Assembly (NCBI GenBank): GCA_013002225.1 | Contig: JABDKL010000201.1 | Location: 1 to 59,731 of the forward strand | Direction of reading: 5' to 3' | Origin: Winogradskyella sp. | GTDB lineage: Bacteria; Bacteroidota; Bacteroidia; Flavobacteriales; Flavobacteriaceae | DNA: 59,731 nt | Part shown: piece by piece, positions 43,902 to 51,966 of the stretch | Numbering within the stretch: position 1 is the stretch's first letter | Layout of the letters: each line of letters starts with the position of its first letter | Notes under the pieces: model-generated | Databases searched by the model: none | What the model saw: the letters and a program-made list of their open reading frames with translations, nothing else | Told to the model about the DNA's origin: nothing | Position numbers and translations under genes: made by a program

Positions 43902-44738
43902 ATGAATTTGAAATCGAAAACAACTCTTGATGTACAAGGTCACAGAGGGTGCAGAGGTTTATTTCCTGAAAACTCCTTGGAAGCCTTCGATAAGGCAATT
44001 GACTTAGGAGTTAATACTCTGGAACTCGACATTGCTATAACCGAACAAATGGAGGTCATTGTTTCGCATGAACCCTTTATAAGCAGAATAACCTGTTATA
44101 ATCCCGCTGGTGAAACTATACCCGATACCATGGATATGCAATACAATCTTTATAAGATGACGTATGAAGAAATAAAGCAATTCGATTGCGGTACAAAATT
44201 TCATCCATCTTATCCAGACCAGAAGAAATTTAAAACTTACAAACCACTTTTATCTGAAGTTTTTAAATTAGCACAAACAAAAAATGCCGATGTAAAATTT
44301 AATATTGAAATTAAATCCAAGCCAGAGTATTATGGCATATACACCCCAGAACCCAAAAAGTATGTCGAGATTGTACTGAATGAAATAGAGGATGCTAATA
44401 TGTTTAATAGGGTGAATTTGCAATCCTTCGATTTAGCTATTCTGGAAGAAATCAAAAAACAATCGCCAGAAATGCCCATTGCGCTTTTAATCGATGAGTA
44501 TGAGAATATAGAGTATAAACGCTCAAAATTAACCTTTAAACCAGAAATAATAAGTCCGTATTACAAGCTATTAACCCTTAAGAAGGTCAACTTATATCAT
44601 GATAAAAATTATATCATTATTCCGTGGACGGTCAATGAAGAAAACGATATGATTAAATTGTTAGAGTGGTGTGTAGATGGTATCATTACAGATTACCCAG
44701 ACAAGCTTATCGAACTTAAGCAGAATTATGGTTATTAA
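43902..44738 (+). CDS. Glycerophosphodiester phosphodiesterase
   Basis: A 278-residue protein without signal peptide. Motifs of the GDPD TIM barrel are present: QGHRGCRGLFPENSLEAF (His14, Arg15, Glu23, Asn24), TLELDIAIT with Glu/Asp metal ligands, VSHEPF with the second catalytic His, NIEIKSK, VNLQSFD, and WTVNEENDM with GIITDYPD at the end. It hydrolyses glycerophosphodiesters to glycerol 3-phosphate and an alcohol. The gene follows the hydroxylase after 26 bases; both could serve membrane lipid turnover. Confidence 0.92.
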   Translation: MNLKSKTTLDVQGHRGCRGLFPENSLEAFDKAIDLGVNTLELDIAITEQMEVIVSHEPFISRITCYNPAGETIPDTMDMQYNLYKMTYEEIKQFDCGTKFHPSYPDQKKFKTYKPLLSEVFKLAQTKNADVKFNIEIKSKPEYYGIYTPEPKKYVEIVLNEIEDANMFNRVNLQSFDLAILEEIKKQSPEMPIALLIDEYENIEYKRSKLTFKPEIISPYYKLLTLKKVNLYHDKNYIIIPWTVNEENDMIKLLEWCVDGIITDYPDKLIELKQNYGY

Positions 44739-44892
44739 CAATTTTATTAATAACATTTGGTCGTTGCTCTAGTTTTTATGTAGTTAATAGGTTTTTTTTA
44801 AGGGATTACATTAAATCAATTTATGTTTAAGATGGATTAATTAATTACTGTTGGATGGCTAAATTGAAGTTTCATTAATAGTAACCAATAAA

Positions 44893-45321
44893 TTGAAAAA
44901 CTTGTTACGCATTTGCTTAGTTGTAATTCTTTTGTATTTACTCAGTTTTACACTAAACGCACAAGAGCATTTTGCAAAGCTTGAGAGAAATAAAAATATC
45001 CAGGCAAAGGGCTTAATCCACAAGCTTAATCAAACGCGAGACACCTTAATTCTGCAAAGCGATAAAAAAATTAATTACCTCTATTCCATAAATAATGAGT
45101 ATGGTAGAGAAATTGATGTAAATGTAAATGCCACTTCTTTTAAATTTCCTTTAAATAACCTCTCTAAAGGTAAACACGTATTTGTTGCTGTGCAGTCCCC
45201 TATGCGCATTGTTTTTGTAATCAGAGTTTTGAAGGATCATCCAGGAGAAAAGCCTGTATTAATTAAACCTGTTGTTACAAGACCAATAAAAATTGCCACG
45301 AATACAACAATTAATAACTAG
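44893..45321 (+). CDS. Small exported protein, function unknown
   Basis: A 142-residue protein starting at TTG 44893 with a signal peptide (about 1-23, LSFTLNAQEH). The mature part contains IQAKGLIHKLNQTRDTLIL, then short beta-rich segments (FKFPLNNLSKGKHVFVAVQ, RIVFVIRVL). I do not recognise a family; the beta pattern suggests a small immunoglobulin- or carrier-like fold. Its stop overlaps that of the DUF1343 gene on the other strand by 4 bases. Low information beyond export. Confidence 0.6.
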   Translation: MKNLLRICLVVILLYLLSFTLNAQEHFAKLERNKNIQAKGLIHKLNQTRDTLILQSDKKINYLYSINNEYGREIDVNVNATSFKFPLNNLSKGKHVFVAVQSPMRIVFVIRVLKDHPGEKPVLIKPVVTRPIKIATNTTINN

Positions 45322-46592
45322 TCGTAAATAACATATTGGTCTCTCATATTTCTGTAGTTTACAAGATCGTTACTCCAGGTTTCTTTAATGTCATTTTCGC
45401 TTAGTCCTGCTACTATTTGCTCCTGTAGTTCTTCAGTACCTGCATGTTTTGTAAAATTAGAAGTATTAAAAACTTTAGACTTATCTTCGGCATTATTATA
45501 AGCATCTATTACAAATTTTAAGGTAAATTTTCTTTCCATTTTTAAATCCGCCAAATTCACACCATAGCAAATCGTATTTTGATGCTTTGGATATTTAGCT
45601 CCGAAATTAGCTACTGGTGTATAACTAAAGTTATAATGGGTTTTGTTTAAAAACGGTGCTCCATATCTTTGAAATTGAAATTCGGTTCCTCGGCCCGCAT
45701 TTATATTTGTTCCTTCGAACAAGCCCAGACTAGGATATAGAAGTATTGATTGATCATTTGGCAAATTCGGAGAAGGCCTTATCGGTAGGCTATAACTGCT
45801 ATTATGGTTATAATTTTCCATTTTAACAATTGTAAGGTCACATTTTAAGTTGTTTGGCAACCAGGACTCACCATTAATCATTTTTGCATATTCTCCAATA
45901 GTCATACCATGAACCAGCGGAACGGGGTGCATACCTAAAAAGCTACTATATTCTTTCTCTAATACTGGTCCGTCAATATAGCTACCATTTGGATTTGGAC
46001 GATCTAAAATTAGGAGTGGTATGCTGAGTTCTGCACAAGCTTCCATAACATAATGTAATGTAGAAATATAGGTGTAAAATCGTACGCCAACATCCTGAAT
46101 ATCAAAAATTAAAATGTCTATATCCTCAAGTTGTTTAGGTGTTGGTTTTTTATGTGTTCCATGTAATGAGAGAATAGGTAAACCTGTTTTTGAGTCTTTA
46201 CCGTCATTTACAGATTCTCCAGCATCTGCAGTACCTCTAAAGCCGTGTTCTGGCGAGAACACTTTTTTAATATCTATATTTAGTGCCAGCAACGAATCCA
46301 CGAGATGTGTGTAGTGCTTATTAGGATTGTTAGAATTAAAATTCTTTTTGAAGATCACACTTGTCTGATTCGCAACTAAAGCAACTTTTTTATCCTTCAA
46401 AAGTGGTAAATATGCTGCAGTTCTGTTAGCACCAACTACTATAGATTTGTCATCTTGCAATCTATTTGTAAGCAGATTAGAGGTGTGATTGTTATGCTCT
46501 GAGTTAGACGCATCTTGTTTTACCTTGTTTCCGCAAGAAATCAATATGAAGAGAACTAATAAAACTGTATTTTTGAAAACCTTAAAACGCAT
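45318..46592 (-). CDS. DUF1343 / NamZ-like exo-beta-N-acetylmuramidase lipoprotein
   Basis: A 424-residue lipoprotein (signal with lipobox ILISC near residue 20). Conserved DUF1343 stretches follow: VALVANQTSVI, KKVFSPEHGFRGTADAGE, LPILSLHGTHKKPT, DIQDVGVRFYTYISTL, LDRPNPNGSYIDGPVLE and FEGTNINAGRGTEFQFQRYGAPF. The family includes NamZ, which removes MurNAc from the end of peptidoglycan fragments, so cell wall recycling is the likely role. It is divergent from the permease gene with only 9 bases between the starts. Confidence 0.88.
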   Translation of the reverse strand: MRFKVFKNTVLLVLFILISCGNKVKQDASNSEHNNHTSNLLTNRLQDDKSIVVGANRTAAYLPLLKDKKVALVANQTSVIFKKNFNSNNPNKHYTHLVDSLLALNIDIKKVFSPEHGFRGTADAGESVNDGKDSKTGLPILSLHGTHKKPTPKQLEDIDILIFDIQDVGVRFYTYISTLHYVMEACAELSIPLLILDRPNPNGSYIDGPVLEKEYSSFLGMHPVPLVHGMTIGEYAKMINGESWLPNNLKCDLTIVKMENYNHNSSYSLPIRPSPNLPNDQSILLYPSLGLFEGTNINAGRGTEFQFQRYGAPFLNKTHYNFSYTPVANFGAKYPKHQNTICYGVNLADLKMERKFTLKFVIDAYNNAEDKSKVFNTSNFTKHAGTEELQEQIVAGLSENDIKETWSNDLVNYRNMRDQYVIYD

Positions 46593-46601
46593 AATAGTAG
46601 T

Positions 46602-47834
46602 TTGAATTTTGAGTTGTTTATAGCTAAACGCATTATTGGTAATAAAGCGTATAAAAGTAGTGTTTCGGCACCGATAATTAAAATTGGTATTGCTGCAATT
46701 GCAATTGGTGTTATTGTGATGCTCATTGCTATTGCTACAGGATTAGGCTTGCAACAAAAAATTAGAGATAAGGTTGTAGCATTTAATGGGCATATTGAAA
46801 TAACTAATTACGATACCAATGCTTCAGACGAATCGCAGGTGCCCATTTCTACTATTCAGGAGTTTTATCCAAATTTTAACAGTGTAGAAGGTATAAAACA
46901 CATTCAAGGTATTGCGACAAAATTTGCTGTAATAAGAACTGAGACCGATTTCGAAGGTGTTGTAATTAAAGGTGTTGGTGCAGATTATAACTGGGATTAT
47001 TTCAAAGAATTTTTAGTTGATGGTCGTCTTCCGGATTTTTCACAAAAGCGAAACGAAGAAATCTTAATCTCTAAGTATTTAGCTAATCGTTTAGAGTTTC
47101 AGGTCGGAGATAAATTTCAAACTTTATTTGGTGAAAACTTAGGTAAGCTTCCGCGAATAATTAATTATGAAATCGTAGGTGTTTACAATTCTGGATTTCA
47201 GGAATTAGATGAGAAATTCTGTATTGCAGATATAAGACATATTCAAAGACTCAATAAATGGCAGTCGGACCAGGTTGGAAGCTTCGAAGTATTTATTGAT
47301 AATTATGATGAACTGCAGGAAAAAAGTGCTGAAGTATTCAAGGAGATTCCATCATTATTAAATGCAACGCCTATAACCGAGAAATACTATACGGTTTTTG
47401 AATGGATTAAAATATTTGATAATAATACCTATGGCATCATTGCCATAATGATTATAGTTGCTGGTATAAATATGATCACCGCGCTTTTGGTACTCATTTT
47501 AGAACGTACCTCCATGATAGGTATCCTAAAGGCTCTTGGAAGTTCAAATCTATCAATCAGAAAAGTCTTTTTGTACAATGCGTCATATCTAATTGGCTTA
47601 GGTTTACTTTGGGGAAATAGTATTGGTCTGGGATTGTTATTTGCTCAAAAGTACTTAAAGCTTTTTCCATTAAATCCAGATACCTATTACGTTACAGAGG
47701 CACCTGTTTACATTAGTGTAGATTATATTATACTTCTAAATTTAGGTACGTTTATGGCATGTTTATTAATGCTTCTAGTGCCATCTGTAATCATTTCTAA
47801 AATTTCTCCAGTAAAAGCAATTCGATTCGATTAG
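46602..47834 (+). CDS. ABC transporter permease of the FtsX/LolC-LolE type
   Basis: A 410-residue permease starting at TTG 46602. ELFIAKRIIGNKAYKSSVSAPI and the first helix (about 25-47) match LolC/LolE. A long periplasmic domain of about 210 residues (VAFNGHIEITNYDTN onward) is followed by three C-terminal helices: MIIVAGINMITALLVLIL, YLIGLGLLWGNSIGLGL and LMLLVPSVII. This is the topology of lipoprotein-release (Lol) and MacB-type permeases. No ATPase gene is next to it, so its partner is elsewhere. Release of lipoproteins from the inner membrane is plausible; the family also includes other functions. A TATTTTTG box at 46568-46575 could drive it. Confidence 0.8.
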   Translation: MNFELFIAKRIIGNKAYKSSVSAPIIKIGIAAIAIGVIVMLIAIATGLGLQQKIRDKVVAFNGHIEITNYDTNASDESQVPISTIQEFYPNFNSVEGIKHIQGIATKFAVIRTETDFEGVVIKGVGADYNWDYFKEFLVDGRLPDFSQKRNEEILISKYLANRLEFQVGDKFQTLFGENLGKLPRIINYEIVGVYNSGFQELDEKFCIADIRHIQRLNKWQSDQVGSFEVFIDNYDELQEKSAEVFKEIPSLLNATPITEKYYTVFEWIKIFDNNTYGIIAIMIIVAGINMITALLVLILERTSMIGILKALGSSNLSIRKVFLYNASYLIGLGLLWGNSIGLGLLFAQKYLKLFPLNPDTYYVTEAPVYISVDYIILLNLGTFMACLLMLLVPSVIISKISPVKAIRFD

Positions 47835-47892
47835 CCATACCATCAAGCACTTATTTAATTAAATTTTAGCTTTCAATTCTTTACATTTCACG

Positions 47893-47900
47893 TAAATTTG
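47893..47900 (+). promoter_or_regulatory. Probable -7 box of the cysteine synthase gene
   Basis: TAAATTTG is an exact TAnnTTTG match ending 18 bases before the ATG at 47919. The -33 region has only TTTC at 18 bases spacing. Confidence 0.45.
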
Positions 47901-47918
47901 CACTTCAAAATTTAGACT

Positions 47919-48899
47919 ATGGATTACGCAGAAAATATATTAGGTACAATAGGTAATACACCAATGGTGAAGATGAATAAATTGGTTGAAGATTTACCGT
48001 GTTTAGTACTCGCAAAATACGAAACGTTTAACCCTGGAAATTCTGTAAAAGACCGTATGGCGTTACAAATGATAGAGGATGCTGAAGCGGATGGTCGTTT
48101 AAAACCAGGAGGCACCATAATCGAAGGTACATCTGGTAATACTGGTATGGGCTTAGCGCTTGCTGCTATTGTAAAAGGCTATAAGTGTATTTTTGTAATA
48201 AGTGATAAGCAGTCTAAAGAAAAAATGGACATACTTAGAGCAGTAGGAGCTGAGGTGGTTGTTTGTCCTACTGATGTTGAGCCAGATGATCCTCGTAGTT
48301 ATTATTCGGTATCCAAACGATTAGGTGAAGAAACTCCAAATTCTTGGTATGTAAACCAATATGACAATCCTAGTAATGCAAAAGCACATTACCAAAGTAC
48401 AGGACCAGAAATTTGGAAACAAACGGATGGAAAAGTGACCCATTTTGTTGTTGGTGTTGGGACAGGAGGTACAATTTCTGGAGTAGGTAAGTACCTAAAA
48501 GAACAAAATCCCGATATTAAAGTTTGGGGTGTGGATACTTACGGTTCTGTATTCAAAAAATATCATGAAACTGGTGAGTTTGATGAAAACGAAATTTATC
48601 CTTACGTGACCGAAGGTATTGGTGAAGATATTTTACCAGAAAATGTAGACTTTAGTATTATTGATGGGTTTACCAAAGTAACAGATAAAGATGCCGCAGT
48701 GTACACCCAATTACTAGCAAAAGAAGAAGGAATGTTTTTAGGGAACTCCGCAGGTGCAGCTATTAAAGGAGTTTTACAATTAAAAGAACAATTTCAACCA
48801 GAAGATGTCGTCGTGGTTTTATATCATGATCATGGTAGTCGCTATGTAGGGAAAATGTTTAATGACGAATGGATGCGAGAAATGGGCTATATTGAATAA
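47919..48899 (+). CDS. PLP-dependent cysteine synthase / cystathionine beta-synthase family enzyme
   Basis: A 326-residue cytosolic PLP enzyme. IGNTPMVKMNKLVE, NPGNSVKDRMALQMIE (PLP Lys in SVKDR), GTSGNTGMGLALAA for substrate binding, VGTGGTISGVGKYL for the phosphate and GNSAGAAIKGVL are the fold-type II motifs of O-acetylserine sulfhydrylases and CBS. The run NSWYVNQYDNPSNAKAHYQST is closer in pattern to cystathionine beta-synthase than to CysK; there is no CBS regulatory domain at the C-terminus. It makes cysteine or cystathionine from (acetyl)serine. Monocistronic with its own -7 box and a terminator at 48940. Confidence 0.88.
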   Translation: MDYAENILGTIGNTPMVKMNKLVEDLPCLVLAKYETFNPGNSVKDRMALQMIEDAEADGRLKPGGTIIEGTSGNTGMGLALAAIVKGYKCIFVISDKQSKEKMDILRAVGAEVVVCPTDVEPDDPRSYYSVSKRLGEETPNSWYVNQYDNPSNAKAHYQSTGPEIWKQTDGKVTHFVVGVGTGGTISGVGKYLKEQNPDIKVWGVDTYGSVFKKYHETGEFDENEIYPYVTEGIGEDILPENVDFSIIDGFTKVTDKDAAVYTQLLAKEEGMFLGNSAGAAIKGVLQLKEQFQPEDVVVVLYHDHGSRYVGKMFNDEWMREMGYIE

Positions 48900-48939
48900 A
48901 TGTTCACATTTTAACTAAAGCATAAATTTATATTATTAG

Positions 48940-48971
48940 AAAAAGCCTGAACTTAAGTTCAGGCTTTTTTT
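48940..48971 (+). terminator. Intrinsic terminator after the cysteine synthase gene
   Basis: A perfect palindrome of 2 x 15 bases (48940-48954 with 48955-48969) followed by more T. It closes the cysteine synthase unit. Confidence 0.85.
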
Positions 48972-49310
48972 ACGCGAAAAATTACCGTAGACATCTTAAC
49001 TAAATCAAATTTTAAAGTACCTGATTATAATAACTGATTTGAAGATAAAATATTTGTCATTTATTTATGTCTAGAAGTAATGTTTCAAAGCATACTGTTT
49101 TTAGAGTTTATTCTATTTTAATAAGTACAGGTCTCTAATAAATCCTTTTTACGATCTAAGCCTAGAAATCAACTTATAAAATTTATTGGTCATAATTTAT
49201 ATAATTAGTAAGCAAAGCAAAACTGAAATATTTTCATGCATAGTGAGATCACACCTATTGTATTTAATATAATTTTTAAAAATCTCGATTGTAATTTCTA
49301 TTTTAGTATC
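48972..49310. other. Long intergenic stretch without a recognised gene
   Basis: About 340 bases between the terminator and the DUF2851 start. It is AT-rich and I see no RNA gene, repeat or short conserved frame in it. A frame opening at 49236 is in phase with DUF2851 but its first 25 codons (to the ATG at 49311) look non-conserved. Confidence 0.6.
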
Positions 49311-50582
49311 ATGCAAGAAGATTTTCTTCATTATGTATGGAAATATAAAGCCTTTGATACCAATGAGCTCAGGACTACTCATGGAGAAAAAATAGCTATT
49401 GTGCTATTAGGGCAACATAATTTTAATGCCGGGCCAGATTTCTTTAATGCACAGTTGTCTATCGCCAATCAGCTTTGGGCAGGTAACGTAGAAATCCATG
49501 TAAAGTCATCGGATTGGTATCTGCACAACCATGAAACAGATGCGGCCTACGATAATGTTATACTTCACGTCGTTTGGGAACACGATACTGATGTTTATAG
49601 ACAGGATAATTCTGAAATTGCCACCTTAGAGCTAAAACATTATGTCGACAAAAAACTAATTTTAAATTACCAGAACTTAATACAATCTAAATCTTGGATT
49701 AATTGCGAAAAAGATTTTCCGGAAATAGATGATTTTGTTTTAAATAATTGGCTAGAAAGACTTTTTATTGAACGTTTAGAAGCAAAGGCAAAGATTATCG
49801 ATGTCTTCTTAAAAAAATCTAATAATGACTGGGAGGCTGTGTTATATAAAATGTTATTAAAAAACTTTGGTTTAAAAGTAAATGGTGAGTCATTCTTGAG
49901 TTTAGCGAATTCAATCGATTTTTCAATTCTAAGAAAATTACAGAATAACATTTTGGATGTAGAGGCCTTGTTATTTGGACAAGCACATTTATTAGAAAAG
50001 AAAGTAGAAGATGGTTATTTTATTGATTTAAAACATCGTTATGGTTTTTTAAAGCAAAAGTTTAGTATTGATAATAAAGCGGTTATTCCTGCACAATTTT
50101 TTAGACTAAGGCCACCAAATTTTCCTACTATAAGGCTGTCACAATTTGCTAATCTATATACACTTAAACCTCAGTTGTTTTCAGAAGTAATAACTCTAAA
50201 AACACGTAAAGAATTTTATAAATTGTTTAGAAATGGTACCTCTGATTTTTGGATGACACATTATACATTTTCAAAAGTTTCAAAACCTTCTAAAAAACTG
50301 CTTACTAAATCATTTATGGATTTATTAATCATTAATACGATAATACCTGTTAAATTCAGCTATGCTTTAGCTCAAGGTAAACAAATCGATGAAGAGGTGC
50401 TAAAACTTATTAGAGAGCTAAAAATGGAAAACAATAGTATTGTTTCCAAGTTTTTAAAACTAAAACCAATAGAAAAAACAGCTTTAAACTCACAAGGTTT
50501 ATTACAACTAAAGCACTCTTATTGCGATAAGAATACTTGTTTACAATGTACAATTGGCAATAGTTTAATCCTTAAAAATTAA
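49311..50582 (+). CDS. DUF2851 family protein
   Basis: A 423-residue protein from ATG 49311 (MQEDFLHYVWKYKAFDTNEL), the usual family start; an ATG 75 bases upstream adds unlikely sequence. Conserved stretches include GQHNFNAGPDFFNAQLSI, WAGNVEIHVKSSDWYLHNH, YDNVILHVVWEHD and the end CDKNTCLQCTIGNSLI with three cysteines. The GPDFxxA and HxxxxDW, H-x-DxxYxxVxLHV pattern could form a metal or nuclease-like site, but the family has no established role. It is the first gene of a run with the PspC-like protein and the K+ channel (gaps of 12 and 3 bases). Confidence 0.85.
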   Translation: MQEDFLHYVWKYKAFDTNELRTTHGEKIAIVLLGQHNFNAGPDFFNAQLSIANQLWAGNVEIHVKSSDWYLHNHETDAAYDNVILHVVWEHDTDVYRQDNSEIATLELKHYVDKKLILNYQNLIQSKSWINCEKDFPEIDDFVLNNWLERLFIERLEAKAKIIDVFLKKSNNDWEAVLYKMLLKNFGLKVNGESFLSLANSIDFSILRKLQNNILDVEALLFGQAHLLEKKVEDGYFIDLKHRYGFLKQKFSIDNKAVIPAQFFRLRPPNFPTIRLSQFANLYTLKPQLFSEVITLKTRKEFYKLFRNGTSDFWMTHYTFSKVSKPSKKLLTKSFMDLLIINTIIPVKFSYALAQGKQIDEEVLKLIRELKMENNSIVSKFLKLKPIEKTALNSQGLLQLKHSYCDKNTCLQCTIGNSLILKN

Positions 50583-50594
50583 GTAAATTGCGTA

Positions 50595-50822
50595 ATGAAA
50601 ATGTTTTATAATTTACTGCATTATTTTCAAAAGAGAGGCTTCTATGTCTGCCAGCGAATAGCGGATCGCTTAGGTATAAGAGCAAAGATCGTTAGGACTT
50701 CATTTATGTATCTCACCTTTGTAACAGTAGGGTTTGGTTTTGCATTATATTTGTTTTTAGCATTTTGGATTAGAATAAAAGATATTGTATATACAAAACG
50801 CTCCTCAGTTTTCGACTTATAA
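50595..50822 (+). CDS. Small PspC-domain membrane protein
   Basis: A 75-residue protein with a PspC-like layout: an amphipathic N-terminal stretch, RGFYVCQRIADRLGIRAKIVR, and one transmembrane helix FMYLTFVTVGFGFALYLFLAF. PspC domains sense or buffer envelope stress in other bacteria. It lies 12 bases after DUF2851 and 3 bases before the K+ channel gene, so the three are co-transcribed. The fit to the family is good for the RLGI..VR..F...T...GFG..LYL.L pattern, though the protein is shorter than typical PspC. Confidence 0.72.
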   Translation: MKMFYNLLHYFQKRGFYVCQRIADRLGIRAKIVRTSFMYLTFVTVGFGFALYLFLAFWIRIKDIVYTKRSSVFDL

Positions 50823-50825
50823 GCC

Positions 50826-51851
50826 ATGAACAACCCTTTACTCACCCTTTTTAGGTCCAAAATATATACCGCTATGACCTTATTGTTTATAGTGATTTGT
50901 ATTGGGGTTTTAGGTTATAGATTTATATCGAACTATACTTGGATCGATGCAATATATATGACCGTGATAACTATAACAACAGTTGGTTTTGCTGAGGTTA
51001 ATCCGCTGGATACTCCGTCTAAAATATTTACTATTTTATTAATTTTATCAAGTGTTATAATTGTAGGTTATGCTATTTCTATTATTACAGAATACATTTT
51101 AAGCAGGAATAATTTTGAAGAATTAAAACAACGTAAAATGCAGAAGAAAATCGATGCCATGTCTAATCATATTATTATCTGTGGTTATGGACGTAATGGA
51201 AAGCAAGCCGCAAAAAAATTAATGGCTTATAAGAAACCTTTCGTTATTATAGAACGCGATAAAGAACTTATAGAACGGTTTCAGCAAGATGATAAACCGT
51301 TTATTTATGGAAATGCTAATGAAGATGAAACGCTCTTTGAAGCTGGTATAAAAAAAGCTAGTACACTTATTTGTGCCTTACCTAGTGATGCAGATAACTT
51401 GTTTGTGGTGCTTTCTGCTCGTCAAATAAATAATAAATTGACAATAATAAGCAGGGCATCACAGGAAACGTCCTATAACAAGTTAAAATTAGCTGGCGCT
51501 AATAATGTTATTCTCCCAGACAGAATTGGTGGCGACCATATGGCATCTTTAGTTGTGGTTCCGGATTTGGTAGAATTTATTGATAATTTAGGAATTGTAG
51601 GAGAGCGCAATATTAATATCGAAGAAATTAAAGTAGAGCAGCTTTATAATGCTTCTCAGGAGAAAACAATTAGGGACTTGGATTTACGTAAAAAAACAGG
51701 TTGTACAGTCATAGGATTCAAGGATCTTAAAGGGGAGTACGTTGTTAATCCTGAGGCGAGTACAAAATTGGTTTCAGGTTCTAAAATTATTGTTTTAGGC
51801 AGACCAGAACAAATACATAAGCTCAATTCAGAATATAACATAGAACAATAG
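50826..51851 (+). CDS. Two-helix potassium channel with RCK/TrkA domain
   Basis: A 341-residue protein with the MthK-type layout: TM1 (about 16-35), pore loop with filter TITTVGFAEV (residues 49-58), TM2 (about 63-85), then an RCK-N domain with IIICGYGRNGKQAAKKL for nucleotide binding and an RCK-C domain in the last 90 residues. It should form a tetrameric ligand-gated K+ channel of the inner membrane. The filter reads T-V-G-F-A in place of T-V-G-Y/F-G, so the second glycine is an alanine (Ala56). It is the third gene of the DUF2851-PspC unit. Confidence 0.87.
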   Translation: MNNPLLTLFRSKIYTAMTLLFIVICIGVLGYRFISNYTWIDAIYMTVITITTVGFAEVNPLDTPSKIFTILLILSSVIIVGYAISIITEYILSRNNFEELKQRKMQKKIDAMSNHIIICGYGRNGKQAAKKLMAYKKPFVIIERDKELIERFQQDDKPFIYGNANEDETLFEAGIKKASTLICALPSDADNLFVVLSARQINNKLTIISRASQETSYNKLKLAGANNVILPDRIGGDHMASLVVVPDLVEFIDNLGIVGERNINIEEIKVEQLYNASQEKTIRDLDLRKKTGCTVIGFKDLKGEYVVNPEASTKLVSGSKIIVLGRPEQIHKLNSEYNIEQ

Positions 51852-51966
51852 GCTTAGCCATTTTAACGCTACAGACTTTAAAAACTCAATTTTTTTTAGC
51901 ATCTTGTCAGCTTTAAAAATTATAACTAACTATTTTAAACATTATAACTAACTAATAACTCTACTT

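Noticed and set aside
49236-49310. Longer start for the DUF2851 protein
   Set aside because: The 25 extra residues look unlike the family; MQEDFLHYVWKY at 49311 is the expected start.
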